Below are positions 1 through 7,208 of a stretch of 64,000 bases of DNA, piece by piece. Every line of letters begins with the position of its first letter. Position 1 is the stretch's first letter. Under the pieces are notes generated by a model. That model ran no database searches. It saw only the letters and a program-made list of their open reading frames with translations, and was not told the DNA's origin. Source of the stretch: Pandoraea sputorum (GTDB lineage: Bacteria; Pseudomonadota; Gammaproteobacteria; Burkholderiales; Burkholderiaceae); contig NZ_CP010431.2 in assembly GCF_000814845.2 (NCBI RefSeq), forward strand, positions 3,782,001-3,846,000, read 5' to 3'. Both the position numbers and the translations under genes were made by a program.

Positions 1-612
1 GTTCTGTTCGAAGAAGGCTTGGCTCATGCTGTAGCCGCGAGCGATGTCTTCCTGCACCACGCGGTGGAGCGCTTCGACCGTAGTGGGCGTATGCGCCGTA
101 TAAGCTTCGAGCTTGCGTTCGGGATAGAGCTGCTTGAGCGACGGCAACGAATAGTCGCCGAGCAGAATGTGCCCGACGGCGGTCGCGTGAGCGGGCAGAC
201 GCGTACCGACGCGCACCGTACCGAACACCAGTTCGCGGCTGGCCGCCTTCGCAACGAACACTGCGTCGCGCTGATCGAGAATCAGGATGTGACTGGAGAA
301 GCCCGTTGCGTCGCGCAGCTTCTCGATAACCGGTGTCCCGAGATCCGTCAGCTCCAGCGAGTTCAGATACTCAAACCCGAGGCGCAGCACTGCCACACCG
401 AGCCGGTAATGACGGTCGTCGCCCGCCTTCTCGATAAAGCCTTCGGCTTCCAGCGTCTGCAACAGACGGAACACCGTCGAGCGAGGAATGTCCAGCCGGC
501 GGGCAAGGTCCGCCCCTGCCAGCACCGGCTCGCGCGCCGAAAAAGTCATGAGGATCCGCAGACCGCGCTCCAGGCCCGGGACCGAATATTTGTTATCGCT
601 GTCGTTGCTCAT
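1..612 (-). CDS. IclR-family transcriptional regulator, 3' end cut by window edge
   Basis: The 204 visible codons read as an IclR regulator. An N-terminal winged helix (DLARRLDIPRSTVFRLLQTLE) is followed by a wing (GDDRHYRLG), and then by the effector-binding domain with its usual segments SSHILIRDQRDAVFVAKAA and GTRLPAHATAVGHILL. The C-terminal end lies beyond base 1. IclR proteins are DNA-binding repressors or activators of catabolic operons; the ligand is not readable here. I chose the ATG at 610-612. An in-frame ATG at 676-678 would add 22 residues of poor quality, and neither start has a clear Shine-Dalgarno. A TATAAT hexamer on the minus strand at about 690-695 lies just upstream of the longer start, so a near-leaderless transcript is possible. 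Family is certain; start is uncertain. Confidence 0.85.
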   Translation of the reverse strand, partial: MSNDSDNKYSVPGLERGLRILMTFSAREPVLAGADLARRLDIPRSTVFRLLQTLEAEGFIEKAGDDRHYRLGVAVLRLGFEYLNSLELTDLGTPVIEKLRDATGFSSHILILDQRDAVFVAKAASRELVFGTVRVGTRLPAHATAVGHILLGDYSLPSLKQLYPERKLEAYTAHTPTTVEALHRVVQEDIARGYSMSQAFFEQN

Positions 613-1039
613 GCCGTTTGCGCACAATGGCGCCGACCGGTGTGCGGCGGTTCCGCGCAGCCGATAGACGATATTCATGGAAGGCGCACATTATAGGCTA
701 CGGTCCGGCCACCCGACCATGACGGAAGACCATGAGTCGACCGGGCCACTTTCTCACTGTGCGAGACGGAGTTGCGCCGATGGCATCGCGACGGTTGCGC
801 TTGGTTGCGCCCGTTCTCGAGACACCATGCCCTATGCAAGCGCAGGCTGGCACTCATCCAGGGCAAGCGGGGCGGGCTTTCGGCCGATTTGGGGTCAGAC
901 ACCCTCGTCCGACGGCATGCACCGCAATGGGGGTAATTCCGAAGCGCGTCGACTCGCGGTTTTTGTCATGATTGCGGCTGCAAGCTTGACAAGCTGGCGC
1001 ATGTGGAGCGAGACACCGTGGCCCGAGCCGAGAACAATA

Positions 1040-1152
1040 AACGATCCGGACTGGCCAAAAGGCACGTATTCCTTTTCTCCTGACGCTTTTGCGATTGCCT
1101 ATCCCAATAGCCACCCAGGAGCTGCGCCCACCTGCCAAGTGGGCGTTTTTTT
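1040..1152 (+). ncRNA. Candidate small RNA ending at an orphan terminator
   Basis: The segment ends in a textbook intrinsic terminator with no upstream plus-strand coding sequence. Just upstream, CTCCTG (1077-1082) can pair with CAGGAG (1116-1121), giving a second stem. The 5' end is arbitrary: no good -10/-35 pair was found. Both the RNA and its boundaries are inference. Confidence 0.3.
1125..1152 (+). terminator. Intrinsic terminator of an unidentified plus-strand transcript
   Basis: A perfect 7-bp stem CGCCCAC (1125-1131) / GTGGGCG (1139-1145) has a 7-nt loop and is followed by seven T (1146-1152). Confidence 0.8.
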
Positions 1153-1381
1153 GCTGGTCAAACGCTCCCTTCGCAGTGTGGTTCGACCCGCCCGCGGCGT
1201 TCTTCAAAAGAGAACCCGATGTCCTGGCATGCTTGTTGCTTGTATTTCCAGCATCGGGGATCGACGCCGCCTTGGCCGAGTTTTGACGATAAGTACGCAC
1301 CAAACTGCACCGGTTCGTACCAGATCGCGAAACCCGGACTCGCCCCCTGCGGCGCCTCCGTTTGTTTTGGGTCGAGGTGTT

Positions 1382-1777
1382 ATGTTTAATGAACTGAGCG
1401 ACGTTGAATGGCACGCCCTGCGTGATCTGATTTGCGACCGACCGGTCCGTACGGAACGACGCGGCCGCCCTCAAGTCGAGCAGCGCACGCTGACCAATGC
1501 TGTCTTGTGGGTGCTGTTCACTGGCGAGAGCTGGTCCAAGCTGCCCATGCAGTACCCCTCCGTGCCGACCTGCCGTCGCAAACTGAACGAATGGCGCGAA
1601 TCGGGCATGCTCGATACGATTCTGAAACGCCTGCAACAATCGGGCCGCGATATCAGCGCCTGTGCAGGCCAGATCAGCAAACCTGCTCGCAGCACGCCGT
1701 GCGGCGACACCGATCGCCTACGTGGCGTGTTCTGGACGAACCCCGCTTCGTGGAAGCCGCCGGTCGCCGTGCGGTAA
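1382..1777 (+). CDS. Stand-alone DUF4096 (IS5-type transposase N-terminal domain) protein
   Basis: 131 residues matching the N-terminal helix-turn-helix region found in IS5/IS4-type transposases (DUF4096). Recognisable segments are LSDVEWHALRDLI, the basic RRGRP stretch, LTNAVLWVLFTGESWSKLP and PTCRRKLNEW. There is no DDE catalytic domain after it, and no terminal inverted repeats were noticed at its edges. Start ATG at 1382 has GAGGTG a few bases upstream. From memory, short proteins of this type are common and conserved in Burkholderiaceae, so it may be a domesticated DNA-binding protein rather than a decayed transposase. The C-terminal 30 residues (ISKPARSTPCGDTDR onward) have no family match I recognise. 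Confidence 0.65.
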   Translation: MFNELSDVEWHALRDLICDRPVRTERRGRPQVEQRTLTNAVLWVLFTGESWSKLPMQYPSVPTCRRKLNEWRESGMLDTILKRLQQSGRDISACAGQISKPARSTPCGDTDRLRGVFWTNPASWKPPVAVR

Positions 1778-1835
1778 TGGATGTCGAGTGGCGCTGATGG
1801 GGCGGCGAGATGTGACCGGGCGGTCCATCTCGCGA

Positions 1836-1874
1836 TTTGCCGCCTGACTTTTTCAGCCGACTTTTTCGCCTGAC
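1836..1874 (-). repeat. Three 13-bp tandem repeats just after a stop codon
   Basis: Plus-strand units are TTTGCCGCCTGAC (1836-1848), TTTTTCAGCCGAC (1849-1861) and TTTTTCGCCTGAC (1862-1874). On the minus strand the array starts 8 bp after the TGA of the FAD oxidoreductase gene that ends at 1883. It is one of four such arrays in the window. Confidence 0.7.
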
Positions 1875-1882
1875 GTCTCCCG

Positions 1883-2989
1883 TCAGGAAAGCGCGGCGCG
1901 CACTGCTTCGGCAATCGCCAGCGACGCCGTCAGGCCCGGCGATTCGATGCCGAACAGATTGACGAGTCCCGCCACGCCATGCACCGCAGGCCCATCGATC
2001 CTGAAGTCCGCTGCCGGCTCGCCCGGTCCGCTGATCTTCGGTCGAATTCCCGCATAGCCCGGTTGTAACGCGCCATCCGCCAGCGTCGGCCAATAACGTC
2101 GCACTGCCGCGTAGAAGCCATCGCCATCGGACGGATTCACCGTGTAATCGATCTCGTCCACCCACTGCACGTTCGGGCCGAAACGCGCCTGACCGCCGAG
2201 GTCGAGCGTCAGGTGAACGCCTAGTCCGCCCGGCTCGGGTACCGGATAAATCAGATGGGTGAACGGCGCACGCTGCGCACAGGTGAAGTAGCTGCCCTTC
2301 GCGTAGTACCGCTGCGGAATGTGTTCCGACGCCAGCCCGTCGAAGCGGCGAGCGATATCGACAGCGTGCAGGCCCGCGCTATTGACGACCGTGTTGGCAA
2401 GCAATGTCGACGTGACGCCTTCGGTCTCGACATCGAGTTCGATGCCCTCGGCACGCCCCACGCGCGCGCCTGTCACGCGCGCCTCGAAAGCCAGCATCGC
2501 CCCCGCGTTCTCCGCGTCGCCCTGTAAAGCGAGCATGAGCCCATGACTGTCGACGATGCCCGTCGACGGTGAGAGCAATGCACCAAACGTGTGCAGCGCC
2601 GGCTCTCGTTGCGCTACTTCCGCCGCGCTTAGCCACTGAAGATCGTCGACCCCGCTCGCGCGGGCGTTGGCAGCGATCGCTTCGAGCTCAGCGACCTGAT
2701 GGTCAGTCGTCGCGACGATCAGTTTGCCGCAGCGACGATGCTCCACGCCGTGCGAGGCGCAAAATTCGTACAGACGGTGTTTGCCTTCGACACACAGCGT
2801 CGCCTTGCGCGACCCGGGCGGATAGTAGATGCCGCCGTGGATGACTTCGCTGTTACGCGAACTCGTGCCGGTGCCGATGGCGCGCTCGGACTCCAGCACG
2901 ACGACTTCGCGTCCGGCCATGGCCATCGTTCGCGCGACGGCCAGTCCCACCACGCCCGCGCCGATCACGACGCAATCGACTTTGTCCAT
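1883..2989 (-). CDS. FAD-dependent oxidoreductase, L-2-hydroxyglutarate dehydrogenase (LhgO)-like
   Basis: 368 residues of the DAO/LhgO flavoprotein family. The N-terminal dinucleotide-binding motif is [16 protein letters not shown] (residues 7-22), followed by the acidic end of strand 2 (VVVLESE) and [22 protein letters not shown], which is characteristic of L-2-hydroxyglutarate dehydrogenase relatives. The C-terminal [13 protein letters not shown] and the [17 protein letters not shown] region close the FAD site. Start ATG 2989 has AGGGAA upstream. It follows etfBA on the same strand, separated by about 105 bp containing two strong inverted repeats. L-2-hydroxyacid oxidation feeding quinone or ETF is the family expectation; the exact substrate is not proven. 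Confidence 0.8.
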   Translation of the reverse strand: MDKVDCVVIGAGVVGLAVARTMAMAGREVVVLESERAIGTGTSSRNSEVIHGGIYYPPGSRKATLCVEGKHRLYEFCASHGVEHRRCGKLIVATTDHQVAELEAIAANARASGVDDLQWLSAAEVAQREPALHTFGALLSPSTGIVDSHGLMLALQGDAENAGAMLAFEARVTGARVGRAEGIELDVETEGVTSTLLANTVVNSAGLHAVDIARRFDGLASEHIPQRYYAKGSYFTCAQRAPFTHLIYPVPEPGGLGVHLTLDLGGQARFGPNVQWVDEIDYTVNPSDGDGFYAAVRRYWPTLADGALQPGYAGIRPKISGPGEPAADFRIDGPAVHGVAGLVNLFGIESPGLTASLAIAEAVRAALS

Positions 2990-3019
2990 CGCTGTTCCCT
3001 GTTTGCCGTTCGAGATTTC

Positions 3020-3065
3020 CGATTCGGATGAAGACGTACTTGCACACGTCTTCATCCGAATCGGC
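3020..3065 (-). repeat. Perfect 19-bp inverted repeat between etfA and the FAD oxidase gene
   Basis: Arm 3020-3038 (starts CCGATTCGGATG) is the exact reverse complement of arm 3047-3065, with an 8-nt loop. No T-run follows on either strand, so it is not a standard intrinsic terminator. It could attenuate or protect the etfBA message. Confidence 0.75.
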
Positions 3066-3090
3066 TGCGGGATCGATTCCCGCAGCCGAA
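3062..3090 (-). repeat. Second inverted repeat (12-bp stem) overlapping the first
   Basis: TCGGCTGCGGGA (3062-3073) pairs with TCCCGCAGCCGA (3079-3090) across a 5-nt loop, starting 5 bp after the etfA stop codon. Its distal arm shares four bases (3062-3065) with the neighbouring 19-bp hairpin, so the two stems cannot both form completely. Confidence 0.7.
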
Positions 3091-3094
3091 CGCG

Positions 3095-4027
3095 TTACAG
3101 CGCGGCCGTCAGTTCCGGCACGACGGTGAACAGGTCGCCCACCAGACCGTAGTCCGCCACCGAGAAGATCGGTGCTTCCGGATCCTTGTTGATCGCCACG
3201 ATCACCTTCGAATCCTTCATGCCCGCCAAGTGCTGGATCGCACCCGAGATACCCACAGCCACATACAGCTGGGGCGCGACGATCTTGCCCGTCTGACCGA
3301 CCTGATAGTCGTTCGGCACGTAACCGGCATCGACCGCTGCGCGCGATGCGCCCAGCGCTGCACCCAGCTTGTCCGCCAGCGGCTCCAGCACCTTCGTGTA
3401 GTTCTCGCCGCTACCCAGGCCCCGACCACCCGAGACGATGATCTTCGCCGAGGTCAGTTCCGGACGGTCCAGCTTCGTCACTTCACGGCCCACAAACTGC
3501 GACACACCGGCGTCCGGCGTGGCTGCCACGCTTTCCACTGCGGCGCTGCCACCGGTCGCCGCCGCCGGGTCGAAGCCCGTCGAGCGCACCGTGATCACCT
3601 TCACCTTATCGGCGCTTTGCACCGTCGCAATCGCATTACCTGCGTAGATCGGGCGCTCGAACGTGTCCGCGCTGTCGACCTTCGTGATGTCCGAAATCTG
3701 CGCCACGTCGAGCAACGCCGCGACGCGCGGGGCGATGTTCTTGCCGTACGCCGTGGCCGGGGCCAGGATGTGCGAGTAGTTGCCCGCAATCGACACCACT
3801 TCGTCGGCGATGTTCTCAGCCAGACCGTCGCCGAAGTACGCCGCGTCGGCGAGCAGCACCTTCTTCACGCCAGCGATCTGCGCAGCCGCGTCAGCCGCTG
3901 CCTTCGCGTTGCTGCCTGCGACCAGCACGTGCACGTCGTCGCCGCATTGCAGCGCTGCCGTCACTGTATTGAGGGTGGCCGATTTGATGGTTTGGTTGTC
4001 GTGTTCTGCAATGACCAGAATGCTCAT
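3095..4027 (-). CDS. etfA: Electron transfer flavoprotein, alpha subunit
   Basis: 310 residues, the normal EtfA length. The C-terminal FAD-binding half is clear: [60 protein letters not shown] and [24 protein letters not shown]. EtfA pairs with EtfB to carry electrons from flavin dehydrogenases to ETF:ubiquinone oxidoreductase. The gene lies 13 bp behind etfB and is surely co-transcribed. Flavin dehydrogenase-like genes lie on both sides of the pair (the LhgO-like oxidase downstream; the D-2-hydroxyacid dehydrogenase further upstream), which are plausible donors, but ETF usually serves many enzymes, so the pairing is inference. Confidence 0.97.
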   Translation of the reverse strand: MSILVIAEHDNQTIKSATLNTVTAALQCGDDVHVLVAGSNAKAAADAAAQIAGVKKVLLADAAYFGDGLAENIADEVVSIAGNYSHILAPATAYGKNIAPRVAALLDVAQISDITKVDSADTFERPIYAGNAIATVQSADKVKVITVRSTGFDPAAATGGSAAVESVAATPDAGVSQFVGREVTKLDRPELTSAKIIVSGGRGLGSGENYTKVLEPLADKLGAALGASRAAVDAGYVPNDYQVGQTGKIVAPQLYVAVGISGAIQHLAGMKDSKVIVAINKDPEAPIFSVADYGLVGDLFTVVPELTAAL

Positions 4028-4040
4028 CTCGTCGTCTCCC

Positions 4041-4790
4041 TTAGATAACCTTGGCTTCGGTCTTGAGCTTGTCGACGAGCGCTGCCACGTCCGCCACCTT
4101 CACCCCTGCGCTGCGCTTGGGCGGCTCCGCCACCTTCAGCGTCTTCAGACGCGGGCTCACATCCACGCCCAGATCCGCAGGCTTCACGGTCTCCAGCGGC
4201 TTCTTCTTCGCCTTCATGATGTTGGGCAGCGTCACGTAACGCGGCTCGTTCAGGCGCAGGTCCGTCGTGATCACCGCCGGCAGCGACAGCGACACGGTCT
4301 CAAGACCCCCGTCCACTTCGCGCGTCACTTGTGCACGGTTATCCGCCACCGACACCTTCGAGGCGAACGTCGCCTGCGGCAACTTGGCGAGTGCCGCGAG
4401 CATCTGACCCGTTTGGTTGGAATCGTCGTCGATCGCTTGCTTGCCGAGGATCACCAGTTGCGGTTGCTCCTTGTCCACCAGCGCCTTGAGCAGCTTGGCC
4501 ACAGCCAGCGGCTGCAACTCTTCGTCAGACTCGATCAGGATCGCGCGATCCGCACCGATCGCCAGCGCCGTGCGCAGCGTCTCCTGCGACTGGGCCACGC
4601 CCGCCGACACCGCGATCACTTCCGTCGCCACGCCCGCTTCCTTCAGACGCACCGCCTCTTCCACTGCGATTTCGTCGAACGGATTCATCGACATCTTCAC
4701 GTTCGCAATGTCGACGCCACTGCCGTCGCTCTTCACGCGAACCTTTACGTTGTAATCCACTACCCGTTTGACCGGTACCAGGATCTTCAT
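4041..4790 (-). CDS. etfB: Electron transfer flavoprotein, beta subunit
   Basis: 249 residues. It opens with [20 protein letters not shown] and [17 protein letters not shown], the standard EtfB signature, and contains [18 protein letters not shown] (residues 128-145) from the AMP-binding region. Start ATG 4790 is preceded by AAGGGAG. EtfB binds AMP and forms the heterodimer with EtfA encoded immediately downstream. The intrinsic terminator at 4809-4851 separates this operon from the MFS gene upstream, so its promoter must lie in the short interval 4791-4808 or the transcript must read through. Confidence 0.97.
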   Translation of the reverse strand: MKILVPVKRVVDYNVKVRVKSDGSGVDIANVKMSMNPFDEIAVEEAVRLKEAGVATEVIAVSAGVAQSQETLRTALAIGADRAILIESDEELQPLAVAKLLKALVDKEQPQLVILGKQAIDDDSNQTGQMLAALAKLPQATFASKVSVADNRAQVTREVDGGLETVSLSLPAVITTDLRLNEPRYVTLPNIMKAKKKPLETVKPADLGVDVSPRLKTLKVAEPPKRSAGVKVADVAALVDKLKTEAKVI

Positions 4791-4808
4791 GCGGAACTCC
4801 CTTGAATC

Positions 4809-4851
4809 AAAAAAACCGGACGGCCTGCCGATACCACGGCAACGGCCGTCC
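4809..4851 (-). terminator. Intrinsic terminator of the GntR/dehydrogenase/MFS operon
   Basis: On the minus strand GGACGGCC (4844-4851) pairs with GGCCGTCC (4818-4825), and seven T follow (complement of 4809-4815). It lies after the MFS stop and before etfB. Confidence 0.85.
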
Positions 4852-4880
4852 TCGAACATACGAAAACTGTCTTGCGAATT

Positions 4881-4928
4881 CTGCCAACTGAGCTGCCAAC
4901 TGCGCTGCTAACTGACTCGCGAACTTAC
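4881..4928 (-). repeat. Four 12-bp tandem repeats that start in the MFS stop codon
   Basis: Plus-strand units are CTGCCAACTGAG (4881-4892), CTGCCAACTGCG (4893-4904), CTGCTAACTGAC (4905-4916) and TCGCGAACTTAC (4917-4928). The last unit contains the stop codon of the MFS gene (4925-4927). Confidence 0.7.
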
Positions 4929-6154
4929 TCGATCTCGCGCCCTTTCGTCTCAGGCAACATGAACGCGGTGATCAGCACGACGAGGTACGCGCCACCGGCA
5001 AACATCCCAATCGCCGAGCCAAGACCGCTCGTCTTGGCGAGATAGCCCACCAGACTCGGGAACAGCGCCCCGATGCCGCGCCCGAAGTTATACGCGAAGC
5101 CCTGCGCATTCGCACGCACCGCCGACGGAAACAGTTCCGTCAGATACGCGCCCATGCCGCTGAAAATGCCCGACGCTGCAAATCCCAGCGGGAATCCGAG
5201 AATCAGCATCTGGTCGTTGCTCAACTGAATCTGCGTGTAGACGTAAATGCTCACGCCCGAGAGCACGGCAAAAATCAGCAGGTTCGCGCGACGCCCCAGA
5301 CGGTCGGTCAGATACGCCCCCGTCAGATAGCCGATGAACGAACCGAGAATGATCACCAGCAGATAGCCGCCCGTGCCGATCACCGACAGGTGGCGCTCCG
5401 TCTTCAGGAACGTGGGCAACCACGTCGTCACGGCATAGTACCCGCCCTGCACGCCCGTGCACAGCAGCGCCGAGAGTGCCGTTGTCTTGATCAGTGCCGG
5501 CGAGAAGATCGCCCACGCCGACGTGCGCTTTTCTGCGGCATCTTCGCGCTTGCGCGTGCGCTGGAACAGTTCGGGCTCAGGCACGTTCTTCCGGATGAAA
5601 AGCACGAACAATGCCGGAATCACACCGATCCAGAACAGCACGCGCCACGCATACTCTTCCGGCAGAAACGAGAACGACGCCGTATAACAAAGCGCCGCCA
5701 CCGCCCAGCCGATGGACCAGCCGCTTTGCACCGTTCCCACGGCGCGGCCGCGATACTCGGTGCGCACGATCTCACCCATGAGCACCGAACCCACGGCCCA
5801 CTCACCGCCGAAGCCCAGGCCCTGCAACGCGCGCAGCACGAAAATCTGTTCGAAGTTCTGTGCGAAGCCGATCAGCACCGTGCACACGGAGAACCACAGA
5901 ATCGTCACTTGCAGAATGCGCACCCGTCCGTAACGGTCTGCCAGCACCCCGGCAAGCCAGCCACCAATCGCCGAGAACAGCAGCGTCACGGTCGCCAGCA
6001 TGCCGGCCTGACCCTTGTCGATGCTGAACACGGTGATCAGCGTCGAGATCACGAAGGTGAACACCATGAAGTCGAGCGCATCGAGCGCCCACCCGCCGAA
6101 CGCGGCAATAAACGTGTGCCGCTCGGTCTTGTTCATCTGGCGATACCAATCCAT
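4925..6154 (-). CDS. MFS permease, probable organic or aromatic acid:H+ symporter
   Basis: 409 residues with about 12 hydrophobic segments. The major-facilitator signature between helices 2 and 3 (GVLADRYGRVRIL, residues 68-80) is repeated in the second half as YLTDRLGRRANLL. An acidic residue pair in helix 1 (GGWALDALDFMVF) and the R-x3-G-x-GGEW segment (RALQGLGFGGEWAVG) resemble the sialate/aromatic-acid symporter group of the superfamily. The start at 6154 has a strong AGGAGG. It is the last gene of a four-gene minus-strand block (GntR regulator, FAD dehydrogenase, amidohydrolase, permease) ending at the 4809 terminator, so its substrate is probably the acid degraded by those enzymes. Its stop codon sits in a 12-bp tandem array. 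Confidence 0.85.
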   Translation of the reverse strand: MDWYRQMNKTERHTFIAAFGGWALDALDFMVFTFVISTLITVFSIDKGQAGMLATVTLLFSAIGGWLAGVLADRYGRVRILQVTILWFSVCTVLIGFAQNFEQIFVLRALQGLGFGGEWAVGSVLMGEIVRTEYRGRAVGTVQSGWSIGWAVAALCYTASFSFLPEEYAWRVLFWIGVIPALFVLFIRKNVPEPELFQRTRKREDAAEKRTSAWAIFSPALIKTTALSALLCTGVQGGYYAVTTWLPTFLKTERHLSVIGTGGYLLVIILGSFIGYLTGAYLTDRLGRRANLLIFAVLSGVSIYVYTQIQLSNDQMLILGFPLGFAASGIFSGMGAYLTELFPSAVRANAQGFAYNFGRGIGALFPSLVGYLAKTSGLGSAIGMFAGGAYLVVLITAFMLPETKGREIE

Positions 6155-6214
6155 CTTGTCTCCTCCTGAACCTCTTAGGCTGCATGAGCGCTAGGCGCGC
6201 CGGGAATGGTTAAT

Positions 6215-6262
6215 GCAATCAACTAGGCAATCAAATCGGCAATCAAATCGAAAATCAGATCG
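6215..6262 (-). repeat. Four in-frame 12-bp tandem repeats duplicating a stop codon
   Basis: Plus-strand units are GCAATCAACTAG (6215-6226), GCAATCAAATCG (6227-6238), GCAATCAAATCG (6239-6250) and AAAATCAGATCG (6251-6262). On the minus strand each contains TGA at the same place, and all four lie in the reading frame of the amidohydrolase gene, whose own stop is in the last unit (6255-6257). Confidence 0.85.
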
Positions 6263-7145
6263 TTTTCGGAAAGCCGTACAGACGTGCCGGGTTGTCCACC
6301 AGAATGCGCCGACGTGTCTCGGCGTCGGGCGCCCACTGCGGCAGCAGATTACGCAACGCACCGGTGTTCGGCATGCGCGTGAGCGACACGTGCGGCCAGT
6401 CGCTGCCCCACACCATGCGATCGGGGGCATCGTCGATGAGTGCCTGTGCGAACGGCGTCACGTCGTCGAACGTCGGGAAACGCTCGCTGATCCGGTACGC
6501 GCCCGAGAGCTTCACCCAGTAACCGTGGTCGCGCACCAGCGAACGCAGCGCCGAGAATCCCGGCGAATTCAGCCCTTGCGCCACGGGCGTATGGCCCATG
6601 TGATCCACGATGCCGGGCACTGGCAGCGACGTCATGCGCGGCATGAGTTCAGGCAGCGCATTCACGTCCATCAGGAACTGCATATGCCAGCCCAGATCCT
6701 TGATGCGATGCGCGAGCGTTTCCATCGCCGTGAAGCCGATGCCGCCCCCGAACAGTACGTTGATGCGCAGTCCGCGCACCCCCGCTGCGTGCATCGCTTC
6801 CAGCTCTGCATCGGTGACGTCCGGCGACACCACCGCAATGCCGCGAAGGCGATCCGGATGACGGCGCAGCGTTTCGAGCATGTACCGGTTGTCGGTGCCG
6901 TAGACGCTGATCTGCACCAGCACGCCATAGGTCATACCCGTCGCATCGAGCATCGCGAGGTACTTGTCCTCGGGCGCGGGCGGCGGCGTGTAGCTGCGCT
7001 CGGGCACCATCGGGTACGCATCGCTTGCGGCGACCACGTGTGCGTGTGTGTCGACAGCGCCAAACGGCACTTCGAACGTGGGCGGATCGATCTCCGGCAG
7101 CGGGCCCAGACACAGCGGCGCACCGGCGGCGGAAGTTGCGGTCAT
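6255..7145 (-). CDS. Amidohydrolase family 2 (COG3618), 2-pyrone-4,6-dicarboxylate hydrolase-like
   Basis: 296 residues of the Amidohydro_2 TIM-barrel family. The first-strand metal or substrate motif is DTHAHV (residues 32-37), a mid-barrel IVDHMGHTPVAQG follows, and the C-terminal GSDWPHVSLTRMPNTG carries the catalytic Asp. These match lactonases such as LigI, which open 2-pyrone-4,6-dicarboxylate. Start ATG 7145 has GAGGAG in place. It lies between an FAD-linked hydroxyacid dehydrogenase and an MFS permease on the same strand. The likely role is lactone or carboxylate hydrolysis in catabolism of an aromatic-derived or sugar acid. The substrate is inference. Confidence 0.82.
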   Translation of the reverse strand: MTATSAAGAPLCLGPLPEIDPPTFEVPFGAVDTHAHVVAASDAYPMVPERSYTPPPAPEDKYLAMLDATGMTYGVLVQISVYGTDNRYMLETLRRHPDRLRGIAVVSPDVTDAELEAMHAAGVRGLRINVLFGGGIGFTAMETLAHRIKDLGWHMQFLMDVNALPELMPRMTSLPVPGIVDHMGHTPVAQGLNSPGFSALRSLVRDHGYWVKLSGAYRISERFPTFDDVTPFAQALIDDAPDRMVWGSDWPHVSLTRMPNTGALRNLLPQWAPDAETRRRILVDNPARLYGFPKTI

Positions 7146-7208
7146 GTCGACTCCTCAGGGAAAACGTCATCGGACGCCGATGTCCGGCGTGCGCGATGCG
7201 GAAAACCT

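Larger units (their letters stand above)
679..1381. other. Intergenic region, about 700 bp, with one candidate small RNA
   Basis: No convincing protein gene is seen. Open frames run through it on both strands, but they lack family similarity and ribosome sites. The clearest structure is the intrinsic terminator at 1125-1152, with no gene on the plus strand in front of it, which suggests a short non-coding transcript. Upstream of the DUF4096 start at 1382 there is a GAGGTG ribosome site. Confidence 0.5.

Noticed and set aside
677..1381. Plus-strand extension of the DUF4096 gene back to 677
   Set aside because: The extra 235 codons have no family similarity and would cross the terminator at 1125-1152; the ATG at 1382 has its own ribosome site.
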